55,271 bases of DNA from Saccoglossus kowalevskii. Taxonomy: Eukaryota; Hemichordata; Enteropneusta; Harrimaniidae. The notes below the pieces were generated by a model, which was not told where the DNA came from, ran no database searches, and saw only the letters and a program-made list of their open reading frames with translations. Shown piece after piece: positions 37,518-48,620 of the stretch. The DNA is taken from positions 409,810 through 465,080 of the forward strand of contig NW_003109983.1 in assembly GCF_000003605.2 (NCBI RefSeq), read 5' to 3'. Position 1 is the stretch's first letter, and the number at the start of each line of letters is the position of its first letter. A program made the translations under genes and the position numbers.

Positions 37518-40500
37518 GTAATGTAATCAAAATCATAATCATATGTGTTTAGCAAACAATTATTAGTTGCCGAGGCATCGGCTGCAATCATTAGCTATGA
37601 CAGAGTGCATTAAATCTTGTCTGAAAGAAAGCGTCATTGATATTTAGCTAACACAGCGCCGCGCCATCCCAAGTCGCCTCGCCTCGCGTCGTGTCACGCG
37701 TTGATAGAACGGCCGGCACGTAGACGGAAACATTTTGCGCCAACTTTGCTTTCACAAAAACATACTTTCAGGGCGAAAATCATTACACTTCCAAATGACA
37801 AGCCGTCGCGTGCTGCAATTAATGACAATTGACACGTTTAATTACAAGTCAGTCCCATTTCAGCAAACTTAGCGCTATGATACAATGTCAACACTCACTG
37901 CGCAGAAAGGAAAACGCTATGCGGTTACGAGCCTGTTAATATATGCTGTTGCAGTAACAAAATTGTCCCGCATTGGTGAATGCGTAAACGTTTTCCTGAC
38001 GATTCTATAATACATTTTCGATTCACAATTTTTTTTTTTTTACATCGCCATTCATCGTCGCCAGCCAAGGACCATTTATTCAGCCGAAGCCTCAACATTA
38101 ACCCTTCGCAGATTTCACTACAATTTAATGTATGTCGCACCCACTCAAGCGATTATAAGATTCACTCGGGCTCATTTGCATTTCCCAATAAGAACTCACG
38201 ATATAAACGACACAATACTTGGTAAATTTAAAATAGGGGAATATAGAAATCAACGAACTAAGAACGAGCTTACTAACCATCAATTAGTGCTGTATATGAG
38301 GGAAACGATGTGTTTGTTCACGGTTCCTAGAACTACAACTAGTAACCGTGGTTTGTTGCAACGAAGACCGGATCGGGCAAGTCGGTATGTTATCAGTCTC
38401 GACAGATTAATGAAACACGATTTGCACAAATGTTTAGACATTCCATCGTCTTCATTCAATTGCCCACAAGACATTTTCAACGTTGTAATAAAACATTTTG
38501 GAAACCTGTCAACGAATATAGACCTTTCTGTTCTTGACTCGCAGTGAATTAGTGCAAATCCTGCACGCCGCCATTGTTTTAATCTGTGATGACCCCAGAC
38601 GTTCAAATGTATGATACAGCAACGCTGATTGGTAGCGCCAGCTCATTGGCGCGCCCAATCAAATTACTTAATATACTGCAGTGAAATACAGCTTTTCCTA
38701 ACACGATCACGCACGGGTTCGTGGGCTGGTTATGAATGGCCGGCTTTAGCGAAACCGTGCGATTCGGACGATGATCGTCATTAGCCGGGACGCATTTACA
38801 AAGAAGCTAGTAAATACAGCACATTACCAACTCCAAATGATGTGTTATGGGTGCTATGTGTGTTAAGGTAGATCTATATCTTACTGACGTCATCCCAACG
38901 CGTCGTGTTTTGTGCTCAGTCTATTGGCTGTTTGTGTTGGACTTTGTGTTAAAAACTGAGTAATTGTGAAATATTGAAGTTACCTATCATAATAGCGTGA
39001 AATAACTGAAAACAAACTCCCAGCAAAGCGTTGCTCTGGTAATAGGGCGTTGCTGTTGCTTAAATTGCCGTTGCGTGAACTCCTGAAACTTCCTCGAAAA
39101 CTACCCGGACGAAAACGATGTTGTTTGCATAAATCAATGGTTAATAAATAGGAATACTTTTCTGGGAATTTGTTTGAAAATTTACCACGTATTTATTTCA
39201 CAATTGACACATATATAAACCAAAAGCAACACATATCATGTTTCCTTTGCCCTTTTCCCTGCCATTTGTTTTTTTCTGAATTAATGAGGCATTAGATGGT
39301 TATATTAAATTTTGTTTCTGGGTTACCTCACATGAATGTAATAGAAAATTTATCGCGTTTTGCCAACGATGTGAAGATGTACGTACAATGTATCTACATC
39401 GAGATGTTTATCAACAATTTTTACAATTCGGATTTTTTTTTTTCAAATTTGGGATTGCGAAGGTCGCTGTAAATAATCAAAATCGAACAGTAATTAATTG
39501 TAGGGCTAATCTGTGCATATTAAGTAACGAGAAAATACTATATATTTATATGACTTTGGGTTCCTCACGTTTGAAAGAAAGCGTAACGAGCTCGATGTTC
39601 GGAAGACCAATCAGAGAACAGAAGATCCGAGGATGATTAGAGTGTGCACATGCGCAATTATGACATCAGTGTCTTTATTTTTTTTATCCTGTAGGTGATC
39701 CAGTTGTTGTGACAGTATATGTGTCTGTGGACAGTTTTGGATCTATTTCAGCCATGTCGATGGTGAGAAGATTTAGTTCATTTGCATAATTAACACATTT
39801 TTTTCATTATTTCCCATTTCATAGTACTCCTGACTGGGAGTGTTGCGATTCTAGTCGTTTGTTTACTGTGTTACGCGATAGTGTCAGTCCCGTAAACAAA
39901 TTAGGGGGCACTATGCAATTGATTCGAGTGTTTCAGCTTCAGTTTAGTACTGAATGCTGGTGTAGCATCCAGGTTACCTTTACAAATCATAAATATAACA
40001 TTTTTGTGTGTATTAATGTACACACTGATGAAGGGGAACACAATATGCAATTGTGGCATATTGATATTCTTGCCTAAGCGGGAGAGTGGGCTCCTGAGTG
40101 CGCATGCGGCAGACGCCCATGAGCCTTTGCGTTTCATCGCGCGTTGTCCCAATTTCCGCGCGTGCGCAGGTGACGACAGAACGAGAAACTATATTACACT
40201 CGGGAGGGAGTATAGAAAACACAGTGAACGACTGGTTGTGTAATTTTGGCTAATTTGGCGTTTAAGATAAGTCGTATATTTGATTGCATTGCCGAACCTG
40301 AGTCATGCATATATACAAAACACATGACATTGTGAAATTTGTTCGTGTTTTGAGAGAAAAACCCCTGAGAAAACAAGACAAGAGAATTCAGAAACTTTTA
40401 TTAATAATAATTCCCTATGCATCTATGAATACTTTTCATAATTACCGATTACACAAGAATATTACAGAAAAAACATAATTTGCTATATTCTATATATTTT

Positions 40501-43500
40501 TGCCTATTGTTTGTCTTATGTACGAAGAATAACTTTAATAAATATGATTTTACTGCACTGTATTTTTCTGCATAAAAACAAAGGAATTTCACAATACCGA
40601 AAATGGAAAGTCTTTATCGCAGTAATACCTTTACTGGTGTAAACGGATCAAACGTATATGTGTGTTACCGTTCTAGGAATACACTATGAATGTTGATGTG
40701 TATCTTGAGTGGGAAGACATCCGATTGGTTCACAACACAACGGATCTGGTATTTCAGACGGTCGAATCAATTAAACAATTCTGGCTGCCAGATATCTACT
40801 TCGTGAACGAGAAGAACGGAGAGTTGCACGTTGTTCTTTCTGAGAACATTGCGTTGGTGCTTCAGCAATCTGGTACTATAACATATAAGACAAGGTGAGT
40901 GAGCCCTCTATAGACACTAGATGAAAATGGCCTCCGAAATCTCATTCAAATACTATGAATATGATAAATACCGTTCCATCAACCTATAACTGTGCTGTGA
41001 GTAATGAAATGGCGATAACAAGATGTGTCGTTTAGTCGCTTGTTGACAACACTGATAAACAAACCTCTGGCGATTTAGTTACAATTTAGTCAGTGGAACA
41101 GATTGGTGTGGGATGTCGACATTTTTTATTCCAAGTCAAGTGATTACATTTTGACACTAAAATAGAAAAAAATCCTGAAAAGGATGAAATGTCGATAGAA
41201 CATGTTGCATATTGGGAAATACCCTATTGATCTTACGTTGACCGCCATTTGGCATGGACGTTTCGTAGTTGTAGGTATCAAGACTGCAATCCGAAAGTCT
41301 TTTTAACAGAAAAAGTAATTCACTCACGCCGATCAACTCGGAAACAGCCCCAATATCATGTCAGTTATGTTACCCTGATAAAACATACGGCACAATTCAT
41401 ACATGAACGACTATATTTATGGGCGGTGGTTTTCGCCACGCGTTGTTTTTGATATGGTCTGTTCGAGATATAGAACGCGTGTAAACTACATTGTTTACTT
41501 ACAAGATCTTACAAAGAATTAAAAAGCGCTACGCGACGACCAACACGGTACAAGCAGTATGTCGCATACGACTTATTTACCACTTCCGTGTTACTGAGAA
41601 TGTTCTTGAACCGTACTGTGTCTGGGTGGAATATTCTAGATTTTTTTTAGAAACTGGTTGAATAGATAATAGAACACTGTATGAGGCAATAGAAGGTAGT
41701 GGAACATTCTAGAAATGTGTAGTAAGTTCCAGACTCATTGTGTATGTTGATGTAATGGTCTATTTATAGACAGTGGGGGGTATATATAGGGGAGTTGTTC
41801 AGCACTGAGATCGGATCGGAGGTCTAGTTGAATTGTGTTGGAGTTTAAGTATCTAGTTATTGGAGGTTTGGAGTTTTACCGCGTTATTGTACTTGATGTT
41901 TGCAGAGTATAATAATACCAGTGCCAGTTGAAACCTCATCTGTTGGCTCCGTGTTCGTATGTTATCATCGCGCCAGGGAAGTCTTTATGTTACTGTTGCC
42001 ATTTTGGTATTTGAACCATCACACCTGTACTATACCAATTACGGTAATATTACGTTGCGTGTGACACAGTAGCTAAAGCGGTTTCCGAACTTTTCATAAA
42101 CCCATCAAATCGTGGAGATTTTCTGATTTGTCATTTTTATCCTGCAGTTAATTCAACCTGGGAAACTTACAATGGATTCACTACGTTTTCTTTTCAGATT
42201 GACTCTTGTATTAACATGTTATATGGAGCTCCATTTATTTCCCCTCGACATTCAGCACTGTCCTCTACTGATACGTAGCTGTAAGTGTGCATATCATTTG
42301 CATAATATACGATATATATAAATGGTCGCCGAGATCTCGGTGAAATCAAGTGAACCGCGAAACGTGTTTTTCATCGCGTCCACTGTTCCCTTGGCTTATG
42401 TCACCACGGTATTTGAAATAGTGGGCGCGATAACGGAAAAGAATAAAACGCTAATCGAAGAAATACAGATCTCGACGAGATTCTGACGGCCATTTATGTC
42501 TAACCGCCATATCAATATTGTCGATATGTTTAATGCATGGCATATATTTATGATAATTTTATGCAAGTGGTGAAAAAAATTGTTTGGGTTTCCAGAAGAT
42601 GTTTGCAAATGTTGTATTTAAGCACTTTGCCCCGTTTATATTCATTTCAATACTTTGCGTGTTTTGTAAATAATTCTGAATTTGACAACATTTATCATTA
42701 TTAATTCACTATCTACTGAATTTACTTGTTCATTTCAACGTTTTACACTCATGTCGCGTTTTGCCACAGACGCATACAATGACAAGCACGTGACTCTGAA
42801 GTGGCGAACGTACAATCCAGTAATGATAAACCCAAAGATCCAGTTACCTCAGTATGACCTGCCAACGGGGGACCCTGAGACAAGCATGAACTTGGAAGAA
42901 CTCCCTCCGCTGGGTAAGAAAATGCGTCACTTTGTGGCGATATTACTATTAAATTATTGTTCATCCCATATTATTGTCGCTATTTTAACGCAATAATTGT
43001 GATATAATCCACTCAAATATCATGTTTGATATAACGAATTTTGAAGGCTGAAACTCCTTGTGACTGTGTTGCAGGTAATTTCTCAACACTACTAGTCGAG
43101 TTCCGACTTGATAGATCACTGGGGTTCTTCATTGTGAATATGTTTCTGCCATCGGTAATACTCGTCATCATTTCTTGGATATCGTTCTGGCTACACGTGG
43201 ACGCCACTCCAGCTAGGGCGTCACTGGGCATCACATCGGTACTCACCCTGGTCACCCAGAGCGGAACTATCAGATTCACGGTGCCAGCTCTCTCCTACCC
43301 TACGGTAAGACGGATGGCTTTAAAAAAAACGATTGCCGGGTTTTAATGTCCCGTTATATCTGTGTCTATCAATGCCATTTATTTAAAATCGGTCACATTG
43401 GTCCCACAATTATATGGTTAAATTGAATACATATTGACCGGCAACGAATGGTCACCACAACATTAATCAACGCCGTGAAAAATCAATAATATATTAGGGT

Positions 43501-46242
43501 GTCAGCTGCTTTTCCGTATTCTAGCGTAAAAGCTGCGTAGAAACACGCAACGTTGGTTCGACTCACTACACTCAACACCTTTCCAGGAAGAAGATCGTAA
43601 TACAGCTAATCATTTATAAGATATATATGGTGTTCTTAATCTGTTGTAAATATGTATCAGATAGTAGGTCAGCTATTTCCCTTCCTGTCAAATATATAAA
43701 ACTTGGAATTTCGTCGTCTGTTTTACTTCTGAACAAAGATGTCACCGCAAACGCATGCGCAGAGACGAATAGTTTGATCATTCTCAGTGACATCACTATG
43801 GGAATAGTTCACCATGACTGTGCAATATGCGCTCAGTGACTGTGCACGCCCCCTGACGGTAGCGAGAGCCTACTGTATAGTCTACAATTTGTTGATGTGA
43901 CTATATCATATATTATCTTGATATAAAAAACAGGATAGTTCACTGGTTCCACGACTCAATGTAGGTCATCAAATATTATAGATAATTTTTATTCAGTGCG
44001 AAATCTCGCATAATGCGTGAAATGATTGGGAAAAACGTCTTCTGCAAAATGTCTTTAATTATAGTTCAATATCAAAATGCCGAGCTCACGTGAGGGGTAT
44101 ATGACCTTCCAGCCTGTACTTACATCAGCAAAATTGACCATCATCGAATGTGTATGTCACATAATTGGTCGTGGAAATACACAGAAAATACTTTCGCGTT
44201 TGTCGAATTTGTTTTGACGTCACTACGGTGCTCTGGCCTCTGTTTGTCCCTTTGTATGCTTGATTTCACGCATAAGGCGGGATCTCGCAGTGAACAGAAC
44301 ATGGTTCATTGAGAAGCAGCCGCCAGGGCCACTATGAAGACGCATATTTGACAGGATGTATCTGATGGTGAGAAACCTCCAAAGATAAAATTATGTTTAT
44401 TTATGTTTGTTTTGTTATTTCGACTTTACAATTCATTTTATTCCTAACTTATGTGTATGCAAGTTCCCTATCATGAATCTCTCATTTGTTCATGGCGTTT
44501 TCTTCATGATGGTGTTATTTCTATGTCTCACTCTCAGGCAATTGACATTTGGTTCTCCGTGTGCATATTATTCGTGTTCGCCGCGCTGATAGAATTCGCC
44601 CTGGTCAACTACTTCTACATCATTAGCGTGAGAGCGAGTAAGCGAGAAATAGTACGAGGTATACCCGATGACACTGCTACGGTATGTATAGGTCATTTTT
44701 ATTTGCATAATCCGAGGATCTTGAAACTACGGTCTTCGTGATGTATCAAGACTTGTGCGATTAACCACGTCTGCTTGGAGATTTAAAAACGGCGGTTTCT
44801 ATTACAGTAACATTATCCGGGGTCTGTCGCACGGTCTAAGCATTTTATTAGGATATGTTTCTCAAAATATGTCACTGTAACACACAGAAAATGCTATTTC
44901 ATGGTGCCATGAGACAGTAGCGGAGTGACGGACGGGAGTGAACTGAACAGTGTTTATGTAATATATTACTTATTCAGATTATAGTAAGAACATAGCAACA
45001 GTCATAGGTGTTTTGTGCCAGGCAGCCAATAACACGAAAAACGAAAAACTCGCAGAACCCGGTCTACGTTCGACACGCGATACGTAACTTACGTCGACTT
45101 AAGAAAAACACTGGCTGAGGCATATTGGCTCAACCATCAACTTTAATTTACTTAAAAGTTGACAGGTTCGCAATGTGTGTTAAATTTTAGGTCATTCAGG
45201 TTGTTATATTGACATTTTTACGTTGTTAAATTCGAAATTTGGCGACTGGTTCCAACATAGAGCTAAAATAGTCTAGCTACATGTTCCAACAAGTTTATTT
45301 GTATGTATATTTATGTATCATGACATTTTACATGGCCAAGAATTATTAACTATTACTGATCGAATGAAATAGTGTACACAAGACAGAAATATATGGTCAG
45401 CCGAAATATCGCCAATCTACCGTCGGAGTCAGCGCTAGTGTGCGCACTATCCAGTGGCCGCCATATCCACGCATCTTGTAAGAAATCAAGAATATATTCG
45501 TTTCAATTACCGGGGCGCAACTTACGCCTACGTGAGTTGTTTTTTTAGTGAGAATACGGTAAAAGAACTACACTTCCATTTGTATATGCGATGTTTGCGC
45601 ATTTGACATCACGACATGTATTCAATTGGCACCAGAAAGGTAATTTTGTCCCAGTATTCGATGGATTTGAATACTAGTAGGTGAAATCAAACTTTTTGTC
45701 TTGAAAGTCACGCCCTCGAGCGATTCTCTGACGTAAATGCTTTAATGCCTTCAGTGGTGCGCAATACTGCTAGGATTTGTTACTTTCTTTCTTCAAAACC
45801 ATACACAGTTATACTATTCACACCAATTATTATTATTATTCACGATATTATTCACACAAATCTACGTCATGATTCACATAAACACAGGCATAAATTCACA
45901 TAAATATTCTTTTTTCAAAAAATAACCCAATCAATGTTCCTGTGTACTCCCCAGGAGACAGAAATTGATACACCAACTGACGGCAAGACGAAATTTTCTG
46001 GCGAGGCTGAGGAGTCTAATAATACAGGAGAGTTGAGGCTGCGAATGAAAGGATCGAAAGAATACGCAATGAGCATGTCAACAAAGTCGCTGCACGACAA
46101 GCATAAGATAAAAAGCCGCTTCTACTTGAAGACTGCAATGAAGATTGATAGATATTCGAGGCTGGTATTCCCAGTTGTCTTTATTTTATTCACCACTGCG
46201 TTTACAATCTATTTCTATGCATTACAAGACAGAATCAAGTAG
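37381..46242 (+). CDS. Cys-loop chloride-channel subunit, glycine/GABA-receptor-like (receptor gene 2)
   Basis: Second pentameric ligand-gated anion channel subunit, a tandem paralogue of the gene at 253-9251. Exons: 37381-37517, 39695-39762, 40677-40894, 42198-42280, 42770-42913, 43075-43304, 44538-44681 and 45955-46242. The joined frame is open for about 436 residues to the TAG. Domains: N-terminal end of the signal region, an acidic stretch (EEDDD), a helix ending TFRPHLHG, WLPDIYFVNEK loop A, C-x13-C Cys-loop with FPLD, RSYAY loop B, M1, M2 beginning PARASLG, M3 with IWFSVCILFVFAALIEF, a charged cytoplasmic loop and M4. PAR indicates anion selectivity. Only the first exon (start codon) is not found. 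As in gene 1, loop B has Arg for Glu, loop D has Tyr for Arg, and loop C lacks cysteines. Confidence 0.94.
38340..38574 (-). pseudogene. CxxC...CxxC (ZAD-like) first-exon relic with frameshift
   Basis: On the minus strand an ATG at 38574 gives MAACRICTNSLRVKNRKVYI and then a stop. In the frame one step away the sequence continues VDRFPKCFITTLKMSCG and NEDDGMSKHLCKSCFINLSRL. The pattern CxxC, about 40 residues, DDGM...LCKxCF fits the small zinc-binding N-terminal domain of many uncharacterised invertebrate proteins and ZAD-type factors. The frame must change near the VYI/VDRF join, so this copy is broken or has a base error. Two CCAAT words lie upstream at 38620-38660. The plus-strand frame 38128-38547 is its shadow. 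Confidence 0.5.
38617..38790. repeat. CCAAT-bearing repeat shared with 54633-54775
   Basis: Both copies begin GCTGATTGG and carry CGCGCCCAATCA, then CGATC(A/C)CGCACGG and CCGT(G/C)CGATTC(G/C)GACGATG in the same order and spacing range. Each lies beside a fragment that starts ATGGCGGCG. It looks like the promoter or terminal part of one dispersed gene or element family. Confidence 0.55.
39695..39762 (+). CDS. Receptor gene 2, 68-nt exon
   Basis: Acceptor TCCTGTAG, donor GTGAGA, the same 68-nt length and phases as 253-320. It reads DPVVVTVYVSVDSFGSISAM and ends SM. The VDSFGSIS core is closer to the family consensus than gene 1 is. Confidence 0.92.
39763..40676 (+). other. Receptor gene 2 intron, 0.9 kb
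   Basis: Phase-0 intron. AT-rich; overlapping short frames on both strands at 39859-40243 show no family resemblance. Nothing else was recognised. Confidence 0.7.
40677..40894 (+). CDS. Receptor gene 2 exon: loops D, A and E
   Basis: 218 nt, phase 0 in and phase 2 out, donor GTGAGT. It reads EYTMNVDVYLEWEDIRL, then FQTVESIKQFWLPDIYFVNE and LHVVLSENIALVLQQSG. One codon shorter than its gene 1 counterpart. Tyr again stands three residues before the loop D Trp. NTT is a possible glycosylation sequon. Confidence 0.95.
41461..41545 (+). repeat. Copy of the 6961-7050 repeat
   Basis: Shares GTTCGA, GGCGTGTAAA/GCGTGTAAAC, TACATTGTTTA(T/C)TTACA and GCGCT(G/A)CGCGACGACCA in the same order as 6961-7050. 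Only the right arm of the palindromic element seems to be present. Confidence 0.6.
41589..42000 (+). mobile_element. LTR-like promoter block with heat-shock-type elements
   Basis: Starts TGTTACTGAGAATG. Three GAAnnTTCnnGAA-type sites occur in 120 bases: 41598-41610 (perfect), 41629-41641 (last triplet GAT) and 41702-41714 (perfect). A TATATATA box is at 41781-41788 with TTCAGCACTG about 20 bases on. Further right, near 41983, ATGTTACTG recurs, and TTGGTATTTGAACC (42005) resembles a primer-binding site. No gag-pol follows. The exact ends and any target duplication are not clear. Confidence 0.45.
42198..42280 (+). CDS. Receptor gene 2 exon: Cys-loop
   Basis: 83 nt, phase 2 in and phase 1 out, donor GTAAGT. 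It reads RLTLVLTCYMELHLFPLDIQ then HC, with 13 residues between the cysteines, and ends PLLIRS. FPLD replaces FPMD. Confidence 0.97.
42770..42913 (+). CDS. Receptor gene 2 exon: loop B to loop C
   Basis: 144 nt, phase 1 in and out, donor GTAAGA. It completes RSYAYNDKHVTLKW, then a variable stretch and LPTGDPETSMNLEELPPLG. Loop C is Glu/Pro-rich and contains neither cysteine nor an aromatic residue, a marked difference from glycine receptors. Confidence 0.92.
43075..43304 (+). CDS. Receptor gene 2 exon: M1 and M2 (pore)
   Basis: 230 nt, acceptor TTGCAG, donor GTAAGA. It begins NFSTLLVEFRLDRSLGFF, then M1 (VNMFLPSVILVIISWISF), [20 protein letters not shown] and TQSGTIRFTVPALSYPT. 0' Arg, 2' Ser, 6' Thr and 9' Leu are kept as in gene 1; 7' is Ser rather than Thr. 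Confidence 0.97.
43305..44537 (+). other. Receptor gene 2 intron between M2 and M3 exons
   Basis: Phase-0 intron, GTAAGA to CTCTCAG. The overlapping frames at 43614-43839 on both strands are shadows of each other. Nothing was recognised. Confidence 0.7.
44538..44681 (+). CDS. Receptor gene 2 exon: M3 and start of cytoplasmic loop
   Basis: 144 nt, 48 codons, phase 0. It begins AIDIWFSVCILFVFAALIEF, continues ALVNYFYIISVR and then a mixed-charge stretch (SKREIVRGIPDD). Donor GTATGT. AIDIW matches the vertebrate consensus more closely than ALDIW in gene 1. Confidence 0.96.
44682..45954 (+). other. Receptor gene 2 last intron
   Basis: Phase-0 intron. A small piece of the TCCTCGGGGGCGGA MITE family (GCCAGGCAGCC ... 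AAAACTCGCAGAA) is at about 45019-45058. A GAGCGATTCTCTGACGTAAATG block at about 45718 repeats 36640-36662. No exon. Confidence 0.6.
45955..46242 (+). CDS. Receptor gene 2 last exon: cytoplasmic loop, M4 and stop
   Basis: 288 nt, acceptor CTCCCCAG. It begins ETEIDTPTDGKTKFSG, a Ser/Lys/Glu-rich loop, then KTAMKIDRYSRLVFPVVF into M4 and ends with a lysine before TAG. KIDRYSRxxFPxxF is the pre-M4 signature. The loop has several Ser/Thr in basic context, possible phosphorylation sites (inference). Confidence 0.95.
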   Translation, partial: ETEIDTPTDGKTKFSGEAEESNNTGELRLRMKGSKEYAMSMSTKSLHDKHKIKSRFYLKTAMKIDRYSRLVFPVVFILFTTAFTIYFYALQDRIK

Positions 46243-48439
46243 CTAGGCAACCGCTGGATTGTACATTACAAGGCTCGACTAAGGAATAGTCTGGATAGTG
46301 TGTCAGTTTGTGCGTGGCATGTACGCATCAGTTGCGTGGAGCGACTCTGGAACAGAGGCGTACGTTCCGCATCTTGTTCCTATTATGCGATACCAAACGA
46401 ATTTATGTGTTTTTGCGTTTACAGTCACGTGAATTTGTATAGTACTGATTGATGCCACGACATAACGCCGTAACACAATATATACGATGCGTAAGGCGAG
46501 GGGGCGTCACACAAATTAGAGTTTCGTGCCTAAGTAGTGATTCTCCCGCTCATGCTGTCGGCGCCATTTTTTTAGCGACCGGACCGTGGCCTCTTTTACG
46601 AATTTTTTAATATACGAAATATCACACCATGCCAAACCGAGTTTCAACTGAGAGGATGTATATATGTGTCAGTGTTCTGTTCGCCAACATCTTTGAACGG
46701 TGTTGCCGCATGTAAAAACCTTGGTCACGTAGTGTAGGCTATCTAGCCAATCACGGCCTTCGTTAATACTGGATGTATCGAGAAGCACCAAAGCTTTGGT
46801 GAAATGTGCTGGGCTCATATTGAGAACTGATATTAGTAATAATCAATTTAGTTCATGTGAAATTGAAAAAAAATTAATAAATGAATACGCTAGTTGTTTT
46901 GCTTTTGCTTTCAGAGGCTAGTTAGTCATGGTCATTGTTTTTATTTTCGTAATGATGTAATTTAAATAAATAAACAAAAAAAACGTAATTTTTCAGACAT
47001 GGGCAAAGTGTAAAATATAATCAGATATTTTATTCTTGCGTAATCCGTACATAGACATTATGTTTTGGAAGTGTATAAAGCATTATCCACATTGAATATC
47101 GTCGCGTAATTTCCTACATGTAATTACTCTTTGGAAACCCCGTGTCATGCGAACAATCTTCCGGGTTAATTCCTGTCGTTGCACATGCGCAGTGACGTTT
47201 TTAAATTTTGTACGTGTTCTTTGCGATATACTTTCCTTCTGGTATAGTTTAGTGGATTATCGTATTTAATGTACATTGTTCAATGAAAGTAAGCTTTCTG
47301 CTGGTAGTATATGGTGTCTATGTTACAAGGAAACGATGGAATTATTGAATGTCGATGCATCGACGGCGGAAGGCTAAGTTGTCACGCATATCTCGAATAT
47401 AGGAAGTTACGACCATGGAGGTTTTGAACACACCCATGTTTTATATTTTATTGATATAATATTTGCAGTTATACGTATGTATAATTATTTTGTTATTATT
47501 TATTTTTATTTATATTTACTATGAGAAGAGTTACATGTAGTAGAGCAAGCACCCAGTGTGAAATTACGCTTCATGTCTCGTACGTGTAATTAGTGTATCT
47601 TCGTATTCATTGGAGAATTCGACGATTGCTTGTAAAACACACTCTGGATTTGACATCTCGGCGTTACGCTGCTTCAATAATGCTTCATGTCTCGTACGTT
47701 AAAAACACAGCGCATTTTTATTTATTCACGTTCAAAGTTAACATGGAAATACTATTGTTAGTACGTCCATTGTTACAAGGGCATCGTATTTATACTTATT
47801 TACTCATAACTCTACGCTGCATGTGCTTTAATCGTACAAGCTATTAGTAAATATTAGTAAAACAAATAATTAGGTATAAATATATGTATCGATAAGATAT
47901 AAAACGTGTATGCGGCGGAAACTATTTCCGGGGTCGCAAAAGATGGCCGACACTGACTTCCGCCTGATGAATATTTCATCCATATTACAATTTTCTTATA
48001 CAAAACAATTATCTTATTGGAATTATATGTTGTTGTAAGTCACGGGCTTCTCTGAAATACCGATACCAACGGTATTTGTAATATTGCAGAAACTCTCATT
48101 AATTAAATAATACAATTATAAACAAAATTCTACAACCTAGTAATATCACGGCCACCTGTGTATTTGTTTGTATATGTGCGAGTGTGTAAGACGTGGAAGT
48201 TCAACATGCAAACACCAGATGTGTATATTTTGTTTGTAATTCAAATTTTGTTTCTAAAGTTTTACTAGGATAAAATGTGAAAAAGTCTCGTCTACTCCCC
48301 TTGTATTGGTGATTCCACAAACATCTCAAGAATGACCACGTTTTATTTTTTACTAACATGAAAAACATATTTGTTAAAAATTGTAATGACTCAATGATTG
48401 ACATAAGATGCCGAAATATCAGGTATCAAATCAATTGAG
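46243..48439 (+). other. 3' flank of receptor gene 2
   Basis: AT-rich. AATAAA at 46876-46881 and again near 46965-46972 are candidate poly(A) signals 630-730 bases past the stop. The 17-base word CTTCATGTCTCGTACGT occurs twice, at about 47569 and 47682. No gene. Confidence 0.4.
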
Positions 48440-48620
48440 CTGGTAGTTTTCAAAATCTGAGAGAGATTCACTCAAGGTATTTGTATACTAAACATCAAAA
48501 CATTCCGGCTACTGTTTTTTTAAGAAAAAAATGCAGATGAAATTGTTGAAGATCGGACGAACAGTTAACAGGAATATGATCAGCTTCGTCGCTGTGTCGT
48601 CTTCGATGGCAGCCGAGCTA
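48440..48620 (+). repeat. Interspersed repeat related to 24030-24430
   Basis: Contains GAGAGATTCACTCAAGGTAT, a TATACTAAACATCAAA stretch, AGATCGGACGA and the end GATGGCAGCCGAGCTAAAAT, in the same order as the 24 kb copy. Confidence 0.55.

Larger units (their letters stand above)
37518..39694 (+). other. Receptor gene 2 intron holding a broken CxxC exon and a repeat
   Basis: Phase-1 intron. It contains the minus-strand CRIC/LCKSC segment (38340-38574) and the repeat at 38617-38790 shared with the right end of the window. A TTAAGGTAG word at 38865 resembles the MITE end at 12229, but no second end was found. The frame at 39388-39636 looks random. Confidence 0.7.
40895..42197 (+). other. Receptor gene 2 intron with LTR-like insert
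   Basis: Phase-2 intron. A dispersed repeat similar to 6961-7050 is at 41461-41545, followed immediately by the LTR-like promoter block from 41589. Confidence 0.7.

Noticed and set aside
38128..38547. 139-codon plus-strand frame
   Set aside because: Shadow of the better-supported minus-strand CxxC/LCKSC segment.
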